A program made the translations under genes and the position numbers. The notes beneath the pieces were generated by a model. It saw only the letters and a list, made by a program, of their open reading frames with translations, did no database searches and was not told where the DNA came from. This document shows positions 30,129-40,327 of a DNA stretch of 64,000 nucleotides, in pieces. The DNA comes from Yarrowia lipolytica (lineage: Eukaryota; Ascomycota; Dipodascomycetes; Dipodascales): assembly GCF_001761485.1 (NCBI RefSeq), contig NC_090770.1:620001-684000 (forward strand), given 5' to 3'. Each line of letters starts with the position of its first letter. Position 1 is the first letter of the stretch.

Positions 30129-33100
30129 GTACCATCACCTCCAGATCCAGAGCCGTTACTGGAAGAACCATCTCCACCAGAGCCAGATCCAGAGCCGTTA
30201 CCAGAAGTACCATCTCCTCCAGATCCAGAGCCAGAGCCGTTACCAGAAGTGCCATCTCCTCCAGATCCAGAGCCAGAGCCGTTGCCGGAAGAACCATCTC
30301 CTCCAGAGCCAGATCCAGAGCCAGAGCCGTTACCGGAAGTGCCATCTCCTCCAGATCCAGATCCAGAGCCGTCACCGCCATTGCCGGAAGAACCATCTCC
30401 TCCAGATCCAGATCCAGAGCCAGAGCCAGAGCCGTTACCGGAAGTGCCATCTCCTCCAGATCCAGAGCCGTTACCAGAAGTGCCATCTCCTCCAGATCCA
30501 GATCCAGAGCCGTCACCGCCGTTGCCGGAAGAACCATCTCCTCCAGAGCCAGATCCAGAGCCGTCACCGCCGTTGCCGGAAGAACCATCTCCTCCAGAGC
30601 CAGTTCCAGAGCCGTCACCGCCGTTGCCGGAAGAACCATCTCCTCCAGAGCCAGATCCAGAGCCGTCACCGCCGTTGCCGGAAGAACCATCTCCTCCAGA
30701 GCCAGATCCAGAGCCGTCACCGCCGTTGCCGGAAGAACCATCTCCTCCAGATCCAGATCCAGAGCCGTCACCGCCGTTGCCGGAAGAACCATCTCCTCCA
30801 GAACCAGAGCCGTCACCACCGTTTCCGTCACCATCACCTCCAGATCCACTTCCGCCATCGCCGTTGCCGCCGTTTCCAGAAGTGGAAGTAGAAGAAGTAG
30901 GAGAAGCAGTTGTGGGAGTACCAACATTACCACCGCCATTCGTGGAAGACGTGAGAGGAGTTGAAGATAGAGAGTCCGAGGTGTCACCGGACTGAATCGA
31001 CGTGGGAGCATTGGTGTTAGTACCATCAGGGATTGACGAAGTAACCGTGCCAGACACACCAGTGTCGGTAGCAGTAGCTCCAGTGTCGGTAGCAGTAGCT
31101 CCAGTGCCGGTGTCGGTAGCACCAGTGTCGGTAGCAGTAGCTCCAGTGTCAGTGGCAGTAGCTCCAGTGTCGGTAGCAGTACCGGTGTCGGTAGCACCAG
31201 TGTCAGTAGCAGTACCGGTGTCGGTAGCACCAGTGTCAGTGGCAGTAGCTCCAGTGTCAGTGGCAGTAGCACCAGTGTCGGTAGCAGTACCGGTGTCGGT
31301 AGCACCAGTGTCAGTGGCAGTAGCACCAGTGTCGGTAGCAGTACCGGTGTCGGTGGCACCAGTGTCGGTAGCAGTACCGGTGTCGGTAGCTCCAGTGTCA
31401 GTGGCAGTAGCTCCAGTGTCAGTAGCAGTAGCACCAGTGTCGGTAGCAGTACCGGTGTCGGTAGCACCAGTGTCGGTAGCAGTACCGGTGTCGGTAGCAC
31501 CAGTGTCAGTGGCAGTAGCTCCAGTGTCGGTAGCAGTCGCTCCAGTGTCAGTGGCAGTACCGGTGTCGGTAGCACCAGTGTCAGTAGCAGTACCGGTGTC
31601 GGTAGCACCAGTGTCAGTGGCAGTAGCTCCAGTGTCGGTAGCAGTACCGGTGTCGGTAGCACCAGTGTCAGTGGCAGTAGCTCCAGTGTCAGTAGCAGTC
31701 GCTCCAGTGTCAGTGGCAGTACCAGTGTCGGTGGCACCAGTGTCAGTAGCAGTACCGGTGTCAGTAGCACCAGTGTCGGTAGCAGTAGCACCAGTGTCAG
31801 TGGCAGCACCGGCTGTCGGTAGCAGTGTCGGTGGCAGTGGCACCAGTGTCGGTAGCAGCACCGGTGTCGGTAGCAGTGTCGGTGGCAGTGGCACCAGTGT
31901 CGGTAGCGGTGTCAGTGGCAGTGGCACCAGTATCGGTAGCAGCACCGGTGTCAGTAGCAGTGTCAGTGGCAGTAGCTCCAGTGTCGGTAGCAGTTGCACC
32001 AGTGTCGGTAGCAGCACCGGTGTCGGTAGCAGTGTCAGTGGCAGTGGCACCAGTGTCGGTAGCAGTGTCAGTGGCACCAGTGTCTGTAGCAGTGTCAGTG
32101 GCACCAGTGTCAGTAGCAGTAGCTCCAGTGTCGGTGGCAGTGGCACCAGTGTCGGTAGCAGCACCGGTGTCGGTAGCAGTGTCGGTAGCAGTGGCACCAG
32201 TGTCGGTAGCAGTAGCACCAGTGTCGGTAGCAGTGTCAGTGGCACCAGTGTCAGTAGCAGTAGCTCCAGTGTCGGTGGCAGTGGCACCAGTGTCGGTAGC
32301 AGCACCGGTGTCGGTAGCAGCACCGGTGTCGGTAGCAGTGTCAGTGGCAGTGGCACCAGTGTCGGTAGCAGTGGCACCAGTGTCGGTAGCAGTAGCACCA
32401 GTGTCGGTAGCTGTGTCCGTGGCACCAGTGTCAGTGGCAGTAGCTCCAGTGTCGGTAGCAGTTGCACCAGTGTCGGTAGCAGCACCGGTGTCGGTAGCAG
32501 TGTCAGTGGCAGTGGCACCAGTGTCGGTAGCAGTGTCAGTGGCACCAGTGTCGGTAGCAGTGTCAGTGGCACCAGTGTCGGTAGCAGTGTCAGTGGCACC
32601 AGTGTCGGTAGCAGTGTCAGTGGCACCAGTGTCGGTAGCAGTGTCAGTGGCACCAGTGTCAGTAGCAGTAGCTCCAGTGTCGGTGGCAGTGGCACCAGTG
32701 TCGGTAGCAGCACCGGTGTCGGTAGCAGTGTCAGTGGCAGTGGCACCAGTGTCGGTAGCAGTGGCACCGGTGTCGGTAGCAGTGGCACCGGTGTCGGTAG
32801 CTGTGGCACCGGTGTCGGTAGCTGTGTCTGTAGCAGTGTCTGTAGCAGTGTCTGTGGCAGTGTCTGTAGCAGTGTCTGTAGCAGCAGTGTCTGTAGCAGT
32901 GTCTGTGGCAGCAGTGTCTGTAGCAGTGTCTGTAGCAGTGTCTGTGGCAGCAGTGTCTGTAGCAGTGTCTGTAGCAGTGTCAGTAGCAGCAGTGTCTGTA
33001 GCAGTGTCTGTGGCAGTGTCAGTAGCAGTGTCAGTAGCTCCAGTGTCGGTAGCAGTAGCTCCGGTATCTGTGGCAGTAGCTCCAGTGTCTGTGGCATCAG

Positions 33101-35917
33101 TGGTCTGAGATACAGACTCTTCAGTGGTCGTGACGGGCAGAGTGCTCACAATAGTGGTGCATGAACCAGTAATGGTGTCTGTTACACACGACGAAGAAGC
33201 CGTAGTGGACATTCCGCATCCTCCAAGGTTGTCGAGGAAAATAGCAGGGAGGTTAGGAATGGATGACAGATCGAAGATAGAGACACACTGCAGACACTGA
33301 CCAGCTGCCACAGCTCCCGCCAAAAGACGGTCACAAATACAAGTACCACCAAGAATATTGCAGGGAAGAAGGTTGTTCACAATTCCTGTGCAGATTGAAA
33401 TGCACTGCGCCAATGTAAGTCCGTCATCGATCGGGGTACAAGTAGTAGACGAAGTGTCGGGCTCGCAAGATGTCATGGTTGTAACCACATCAGTTACAGT
33501 AGCAGCACCGGTGTCGGTAGCAGTGTCAGTGGCAGTAGCACCAGTGTCGGTAGCAGTGTCAGTGGCAGTGGCACCAGTGTCGGTAGCAGCACCGGTGTCG
33601 GTAGCAGTGTCAGTAGCAGTGGCACCAGTGTCAGTAGCAGTGGCACCAGTGTCGGTAGCAGTGGCACCGGTGTCGGTAGCAGTGTCTGTGGCAGCAGTGT
33701 CTGTAGCAGTGTCTGTGGCAGCAGTGTCTGTAGCAGTGTCTGTGGCAGCAGTGTCTGTAGCAGTGTCTGTGGCAGCAGTGTCTGTAGCAGTGTCAGTAGC
33801 AGCAGTGTCAGTAGCAGTGTCAGTAGCAGCAGTGTCTGTAGCAGTGTCTGTAGCAGTGTCTGTGGCAGCAGTGTCTGTAGCAGTGTCTGTGGCAGCAGTG
33901 TCTGTAGCAGTGTCAGTAGCAGCAGTGTCTGTAGCAGTGTCTGTAGCAGCAGTGTCTGTAGCAGTGTCTGTAGCAGCAGTGTCTGTAGCAGTGTCAGTAG
34001 CAGCAGTGTCTGTAGCAGTGTCTGTGGCAGCAGTGTCTGTGGCAGCAGTGTCTGTAGCAGTGTCAGTAGCAGCAGTGTCTGTAGCAGTGTCTGTGGCAGC
34101 AGTGTCTGTAGCAGTGTCAGTAGCAGCAGTGTCTGTAGCAGTGTCTGTGGCAGCAGTGTCTGTAGCAGTGTCAGTAGCAGCAGTGTCTGTAGCAGTGTCA
34201 GTAGCAGCAGTGTCTGTAGCAGTGTCAGTAGCAGCAGTGTCTGTAGCAGTGTCTGTGGCAGCAGTGTCTGTAGCAGTGTCTGTGGCAGCAGTGTCTGTAG
34301 CAGTGTCTGTGGCAGCAGTGTCTGTAGCAGTGTCTGTAGCAGTGTCTGTAGCAGCAGTGTCTGTAGCAGTGTCTGTGGCAGCAGTGTCTGTAGCAGTGTC
34401 TGTAGCAGTGTCTGTAGCAGCAGTGTCTGTAGCAGTGTCTGTAGCAGCAGTGTCGGTAGCAGTGTCTGTAGCAGCAGTGTCGGTAGCAGTGTCAGTGGCA
34501 GAGGCACCAGTGTCGGTGACATCAGTGGACTGAGACTCAGTTGTAGACTCGTCAGTGGTGATGACGGGCAGAGTGCTCACAATAGTGGTGCATGCTCCAG
34601 TTTGAGTCTGTGTAACACACGATGAAGAGGCAGTTGTAGCCATTCCACAGCCGCCCAAGTTGTTCAAGAACAATGCGGGGAGGTTAGGAATGGATGACAG
34701 GTCGAAGATAGAGACACACTGCAGACACTGACCCGCTGCTACAGCTCCAGCCAAAAGACGGTCACAAATACAAGACCCGCCGATGAGCCCACAAGGAATT
34801 AGGGTAGTCACCAGACTTGTACAAACGGAGGTGCACTGAGCGAGCGTCATACCGTTGTCAACTGGACTGCATGTGGAAGAGACAGTGTCTGGCTCGCATG
34901 AGGTCATGCTGGTGACCTGTTCTGAAGGTGAGGCGGTAATGGAACGACAAGCACCAGGGAGAGTGGTAGTATCACACTGAGTCTGGGGACCAACAGGAAT
35001 ATTGCAATCAGCGTAGTAGTTCAGAAGGTTGCTAGCCAGATTGGGAATTGCGGCTGTCAGGTCAAATAGCTGGGAACACTGCAGACAGGCGGCAGCAGTT
35101 GCCAGCATGCCTCCAAGTCTATCACAGATGCAAGTGGTCACACCGACACAGAGACCAATTTGAGCAATCAGGTTTGTGCACTGAGTTGAACATTGGACGA
35201 AGGTGAGATCCTGAGGATTGGGAACCGAACAAGTGGAAACAATTTGAGGTGGGTCACAAGTCACAGCAGGGTCAATTGTGGTGGTTTGACACACGGGCTG
35301 GGGAGTTGTAGGCTGTCCACAACCGGCAACAAATGTAAGAAGTCCACTTGTGATGGGGAGAACAGAGACATCGAAAATTGAAGCACAGGCGATACAGTCG
35401 TTAATGTTTCCAATTGTCTGCACCACCCGGTCGCAGATGCACGACTGGATGCCCAAACAGAGGGCGATATCGTTAATAACGGCGGAACAGATTGACAGAC
35501 AGCTAGCTTGGTCGGGAACGGATGGGAGAGCACAGCTGGTAATCGTAGTCTCGGGGGCTCGCCGCTGCAGGGCAAAATGACGAGGCGCGGATGTGATAGT
35601 CGGAAGAGGGGCGCCGCAAACGGGGACTTGGGGAGCGAAGGGCTCACCTCTCGATTCAAGTTCGTTGTAGACGGCGTTTTTGTTGTCCAGGTGGAACACT
35701 GTCAGACATTGCAGACACTATGTTAGTACGGTTAAGACACAGGGTACAGCAGCATGATACTCACTTTCTCAACATCGGCATTGTAGATGAGAAAATCATT
35801 ACAAGCACTCAAGCAAGAGTTCTCGTTTAATGTGGTCGCTGGGATGCACGTTAGGGGACGTTGCACCGGACCAGCTGCTACCAAGGCGGCAGCAGTCAGC
35901 AACAATGATAGTTTCAT
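29317..35917 (-). CDS. giant Cys-rich, repeat-rich, GPI-anchored cell-wall protein
   Basis: Start ATG at 35917; exon 1 35765-35917, intron 35718-35764, exon 2 down to 29317. If the repeat indels are ignored, the product is about 2,180 residues. Order: signal peptide ([16 protein letters not shown]); a short Cys module; three full modules of 11-12 Cys sharing CICDR, C-x2-C followed by a FDL-like segment, and GCG (about 35.53-34.58 kb); a TDTA-type Thr/Asp tract (34.52-33.49 kb); a fifth module almost copying the fourth (33.48-33.15 kb); a second tract of TDTGATA type (33.10-31.03 kb); [12 protein letters not shown] repeats, then GSGSDS repeats; and a GPI signal ([21 protein letters not shown]). 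It is likely heavily O-mannosylated, an adhesin or structural wall protein. As given, the frame shifts at 31813 and within 29681-29706, so no single frame spans it. I do not recognise the Cys module; it resembles but does not match CFEM. Confidence 0.8.
29440..30050 (-). repeat. Gly-Ser-Asp coding minisatellite of the wall protein
   Basis: Units of agcctgagcc(g/a)ga(t/a)cc coding [12 protein letters not shown]. It includes the cluster of extra bases at 29681-29706, where four homopolymer-like steps are each one base longer than in neighbouring units. Confidence 0.85.
30050..30860 (-). repeat. [17 protein letters not shown] coding minisatellite of the wall protein
   Basis: Tandem units of about 48 bp (tctcctccagagccagatcc...ccgttgccggaagaacca) coding [17 protein letters not shown]. 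At least six near-identical copies lie between 30500 and 30800. Confidence 0.85.
31030..33100 (-). repeat. TDTGATATD-coding Thr/Asp tract B
   Basis: About 2 kb of units of 12, 15 or 18 bp reading (g/a)caccggtgtcggtagca on the plus strand, coding [17 protein letters not shown]. The single extra C at 31813 (ccggctgtcgg for ccggtgtcgg) changes the frame here. Confidence 0.9.
33490..34520 (-). repeat. TDTAATDTA-coding Thr/Asp tract A
   Basis: About 1 kb of 21-bp and 12-bp units reading gtctgtagcagtgtctgtggcagca on the plus strand, coding ATDTATDTA. It separates the fourth and fifth Cys modules. Confidence 0.9.
35718..35764 (-). other. 47-nt intron in the wall-protein gene
   Basis: On the minus strand it begins GTGAGTATC and ends TACTAACATAG. 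Phase 0. Splicing joins NADVEK to CLQCLTVF and so restores the C-x2-C of the first Cys module, matching CLQC in the later modules. This is good evidence for the intron. Confidence 0.85.
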
Positions 35918-35966
35918 CTGCGTTAGTCTCACTCGTAAAGATTGCAATTGAGGGAAAAGTACTCAC
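35918..35966 (-). other. 49-nt 5' UTR intron ending at the start codon
   Basis: On the minus strand it begins GTGAGTACTT and ends GACTAACGCAG, directly abutting the ATG at 35917. A TATA-like element (CATATAACC) is about 60 bp upstream. An upstream ATG in the leader is out of frame and would stop at the splice junction. Confidence 0.65.
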
Positions 35967-38051
35967 GTTGTTGAAGAGGTTGTCGTTCGATGGGGGTCCA
36001 GCATAGACGGGGCCGGTGGTTATATGTTCTCGAGGGAGTCCTTGTGTGCCTCGAGTTTGCTTGTCCTCACCTTCATTCCAAATATGGCCAAGCTAACCGT
36101 TTTCGTAAGGAATTCGAAGCCTGCAGCGGGCCGCGGATAGTGTCCTTGTCATTATGCACACTCTTTTGGTGATATTGGATGTCACACACTCACGCAAACA
36201 CATTTTCTCCCGCCCCCTTTCTTTGTGTCGAGAAGGCAGCCATTCTTTACACGCAATTGAGAGGACGGATAGAGCCACTTTGTCGCTGACAGGTCTCCAT
36301 TGTGACTGCGGGTGTCAGAGCCGATCCATTGAGTGCTCAGAGGAATGGTTCGCCGAGAATAAGGATCATAAACCGAGTTGCCATTATCATAGTGTTAAGG
36401 TGTGGCCCATTTGCCGGTCCCACTACTCCGATAGCTGCGTGAGATGCACATGTTTGTGGGGGACCCGAGACTCTATTAGTTGTTCCATGCCCAATGCGTC
36501 CTTGTCGGGGAGCCGTATAGCGGGAGTCAGCTGCAACTCAATCACAATCACTCAATCACAATGACAATGTGTTTGTCAGCCACGCATTGTCACTCTCACA
36601 TCACATCACATCACATCACCCACATTCCAGAATGGGTCGCATCGCATCTGGTTGGGGTGGCTACGCCCTCACGGTCTCGATAGAGCACCTTCTTTGTCAT
36701 GTTGATGGGAGGTTGCATGGACCGTGTGGTTGTCATGTCTGATATCGACAGTTTTGACAGCAAAATGGTCCGTAATTAGCCAAATCCGTAGTCTAGCCGT
36801 GAAGCAGCCACAGGAGCCAATAGCTGAGCCCCATGCCGGTCATATGACTCTTGTCTCACTGCCTGCGGGGGGATTTATCGGCATTCTGGGGATCGTAGAC
36901 TTATGTTTGTCGGGGTTGGTGCAGGTGTGTATGGGGGTTTGTCCTTCACAATAGGAGCGGTAGGAGAACAATGTCCAGAATGAAACCTAATACGACCCTT
37001 GAAAAAGACTAATAAACGATAGTGTCCTAACCGTAACTCTGTTTTTCTTTGATCCCCGCCAGGGCCCACAAACTCTGCAGCAAACTAGTGGCGAAATCGT
37101 GGGCTGACAATGGGCGCCCTGGCGACGGGCCATCATCAGTAGCTCGCAGGCTATCGTGGGACGGCCGCAAGTGGTAGTGTCAGCGACTGAGACACGGCCA
37201 AAAAATATTACTTGTCTAACGGGAAACGCTCAGGCAGGGATCGGCAGAGACATATGTCCGTATAACTGTGCTTTTTTTTGAGACATACGACTCCTCACGC
37301 AAGATTTCTTGGTCCACCGCATGACCCTGCTGCCTTCTTCGGCGGGGCCACTTGTCGAGATTGCCCATCTATTATTCCTTGGTTCCAATACCCTGCGCGT
37401 GCTAAGCACAAGCTGCCACAGTTTGGCTCAGAGCTTCCTAAACCGGCCATGGGTTTGGCGCTACCCAAAGACACTAGAACCGACGTCAACCCGAGCCGTA
37501 TTGCTACAGTGGGGGCTCGGGGGGCTCGGGGGGCCACTTGCTGCTTGGTGCAGGTGAGTGACATCTCTCGATACGGCGAGCAAGCCAGAAATCTGGCACC
37601 GGGATGCAGATAACAAGTAGCAAGCTCGTACGGGGCACGCAACAGCTGCATCTGTCTACCTTGTACTCGTAGCTTAACTTATCTGATGGCTGGTGGAGAA
37701 TAAACAAAGTCAAAGACGCCCAGAGAATGCCATGTCTGATGCATTGGCCAAACCTACTGTCCCGATTGTCTCGAATTGTTTCGTCAGCCTTGGTCTTGTC
37801 TCGACACTAGCTGGTGCAAATACAACTCTCGGCGACCTGGGCCATAACACTGTCCCCCCTGTACTGTAGGGTGACATCATATATTGAACGAAGACTTTTT
37901 GTATTACAGGGTTTTGAACCAATTTTTTCTTATATATATACCATTATAATAAATACATGACACCTTATTGCTTCTAGAAGACATCCATAAGAGTGTCGGG
38001 AGAATCATGCCCGGCCGGAAAAGCCCTTTCGGGACAGTAGCCGGCCCCCTG
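35967..38051. other. 2-kb intergenic, no gene supported
   Basis: Upstream of the wall-protein gene. Contains short repeats (tcacaatcactcaa and tcacatcacatcac at 36535-36620) and a run of ggggctcgggg units at 37510-37530. Open frames of up to 136 codons show no protein-like pattern. Such a long promoter would fit a heavily regulated wall-protein gene, but no operator can be named. Confidence 0.5.
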
Positions 38052-39197
38052 TCATGCCAACGCACGGCAGGCCCACTCGTACTTGACTCCCTCAGTCCTG
38101 ATCCATTCGTCTGTCATGTTCCAGCCCAAAGCCGCCGCCTCCTGTAACGACGAATAAACATGCAGAGGCAATGCATATTCGTCCGACCAAGGACGGTAAC
38201 CACCGCCGTGAACAACCGGCACCGCTGTTCTAGAACGCCGCCCATACGACTGGGGGAAATGTTGAGAAATCTGCGACAACGGCAGACTTCGACTGGCCCT
38301 TCGAAAGTCGGCCGTGTATCCCTCTTGCGTGCGACATAGGCTCAGCGCCAGCGTCTCAGCCGGAGGCACCTCGTCGTTACCCTCGCCTCCACGTGCCAAA
38401 GCCTTGGCTTGAGTGCCGAGTACCAGACCAACTCGGACATGAATCATTGCCCGCATCAGGTAACAGCATCCAATCAGGTGAGGTTGTTTGGCAGCTTCCA
38501 GCAGAAAATTGACTCTATTGACAAAGTTAACCAGTGATCCCCAGCTCTTGTCCTGCGGCACACGGCCTGTCAGGATATCTGCACGCTCTTCGTAGTTGAA
38601 GGCAATGATATAGCACAGCAGCGAGTCCATAGCCGCGGCTGACGCCAGCGCAAACTCCTCAGATGTGAACTTGGCGTCTGACATGTGTTTTTTTGCGCGC
38701 GCCAGATCCAGCCAGGTACGCATCTTCTTTCGCAGTAGCTTGAATTGCTGTTTGGTCTCTTCGTCGCGCGTGGGAGATACCGCCTTTGACTTTGCCTTGG
38801 TTGGAGTTGTGCTTTTGTCAAGATCGCGGGCCGCGGGGATTCGCGCCGATGATGCTGATGATCTTGCTGATGATGATGGTTCCTCCTTTTCCTTTCTGTT
38901 TTCCGTGCGGCCATTGGTCTTGCTCTCCCTGCTCCCCTCCCTGGCATCGTCCTCCGTGGCTTTGGAAACATCGCTCTTGCTGTCGAGCCGAGACAGCGCC
39001 TTTTTGGAAACCTTGAGAGTGACAGGAAAGCTCTTGTCCTTCATCTCGTGACTCAGACCCGTCTTCTGGGCCGTCTTCTTGCTGCCACCAAACTCGAAAA
39101 CTGCAGGCAAGGTGGGCGACAGCATTTTCGGAAACTCGACCTGCACGCAATCCGTCCATGGCGGAAGCGTGGGACTGAGCATGGGCGGAAGCGACAT
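38052..39197 (-). CDS. LSPTLP-motif protein, possible AF4/Ebp1-like elongation-complex subunit
   Basis: 381 residues. The N-terminus carries the motif twice: PPMLSPTLPPW at residues 4-14 and PKMLSPTLPA at 23-32. A disordered, charged middle (about 50-150) is followed by a helical C-terminal domain beginning RTWLDLARAKKHMSDAKFTS, then AAAMDSLLCYIIAFNYEER and LVNFVNRVNFLLEAAKQ. A helical domain with an ARxxKHxAD start is the mark of the AF4/FMR2 C-terminal homology domain, and LSP-type motifs recur in AF4-family and fission yeast Ebp1 proteins that join ELL in the super elongation complex. The link is inference from these patterns. It is divergent from POA1, with 235 bp between the start codons. 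Confidence 0.75.
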   Translation of the reverse strand: MSLPPMLSPTLPPWTDCVQVEFPKMLSPTLPAVFEFGGSKKTAQKTGLSHEMKDKSFPVTLKVSKKALSRLDSKSDVSKATEDDAREGSRESKTNGRTENRKEKEEPSSSARSSASSARIPAARDLDKSTTPTKAKSKAVSPTRDEETKQQFKLLRKKMRTWLDLARAKKHMSDAKFTSEEFALASAAAMDSLLCYIIAFNYEERADILTGRVPQDKSWGSLVNFVNRVNFLLEAAKQPHLIGCCYLMRAMIHVRVGLVLGTQAKALARGGEGNDEVPPAETLALSLCRTQEGYTADFRRASRSLPLSQISQHFPQSYGRRSRTAVPVVHGGGYRPWSDEYALPLHVYSSLQEAAALGWNMTDEWIRTEGVKYEWACRALA

Positions 39198-39432
39198 GTT
39201 GCGATTGTGCTTCTCGCCTGGGGTCCAGCTCGTTTGTGAGTGCTGAATCGATGGTCACTGGAGAGAGTGGTGATTACGCATTCTGAACGCTAGAGTTTGT
39301 CACTCTATGCACACACACCTCCCACAGTGGGAACTCTCCGTCCGGGTAACCCCCGCTTAGCCTTTCCCCTCCCCCACATGGAGTGTAAATAATTCAATAC
39401 GAAATCACACATTCCATAAATCACCAACCAAC

Positions 39433-39942
39433 ATGGGATACAGACTTTCGGCGCTGACATATGTGCAGGGCGACCTGTTTGAGGAGTCGCCGCGACCGGC
39501 CGTACTTGCACATGCGTGCAACTGTCTGGGATCGTGGGGCTCCGGAGTGGCAGCCGGCTTCAAGCAAAAGTTCCCCGGGGCCTTTGTGGAGTACAAGCGA
39601 CACTGCGACAAATACTCGGACGATAACTCGGCGCTTCTGGGCACCTGCCAGCTGATTGAGACGCACGACGCGCAGACCGGCGAATTGGTTTATGTGGCTT
39701 GTCTGTTTACTTCTGTGCGTTTTGGAGCGCGTGTGGACGGCCCCGAGCAGATTGTGAAACAGACTAAACTAGCCATGCAGGATCTCCAGAAGCAGTTGGC
39801 GAAAATGTCAGGTCCAATTGACGGCAACTCGACCGTCCACATGCCCAAGATCAACGCTGGGTTGTTCCGAGTGCCCTGGAGAGACACGGAAAAGGTGCTG
39901 GAGGAAGTTGGCCAGCCCTGCACTGTTTACGTCATTGATTAG
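39433..39942 (+). CDS. POA1: ADP-ribose 1''-phosphate phosphatase (macro domain)
   Basis: 169 residues, a complete single macro domain. The N-terminal strand and loop read [12 protein letters not shown], then [21 protein letters not shown], the family's ADP-ribose-binding loop with Asn and the Gly-rich turn. The C-terminal [15 protein letters not shown] is diagnostic of the Poa1 group. The enzyme hydrolyses ADP-ribose 1''-phosphate, a by-product of tRNA splicing. The promoter is shared with the divergent LSPTLP gene. Confidence 0.95.
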
Positions 39943-39954
39943 TGTGGGCGATGA

Positions 39955-40150
39955 AGCACTCTTATCTACAGTAGGGGGGTTTTGACATTCATGTGCACTC
40001 TTCTAACAGTAGGGGAGTGTTGACATTCATTGTGCACTTTCTACAGTAGGGGAGTGTTGACATTATGTGCACTCTTCTACGTAGGGGAGTGTTGACCATT
40101 CATTACTCTTCTACAATACGCGAGTGTCAACATTCTACAGGTGGGCGAGT
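39955..40150. repeat. five tandem repeats of about 40-48 bp
   Basis: The unit gcactcttctacagtaggggagtgttgacattcatgt is repeated with frequent one- or two-base indels directly after the POA1 stop codon (first unit at about 39956, last at about 40110-40145). Confidence 0.85.
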
Positions 40151-40327
40151 ACCAATTGGGACATTCTGTGACTACAAGTAGACATCTGTTGAGTCCAGTC
40201 AGCGTTGGGGTTGGACATGGGCTACGTGTGCTCGTACTAGGGATGGGTGACTTGCTACTTATTTACACCTATATTCGCAGCGTATATTAGGTAATTAGAA
40301 AATTTGATTGAGCTGTGTCCAGGGAAA

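Noticed and set aside
30249-33164. Long plus-strand frames (248 and 720 residues) opposite the wall-protein gene
   Set aside because: They are mirror frames of the repeats: any repeat with a unit length divisible by three and no stop word stays open on both strands. They have no start context, signal peptide or domain.
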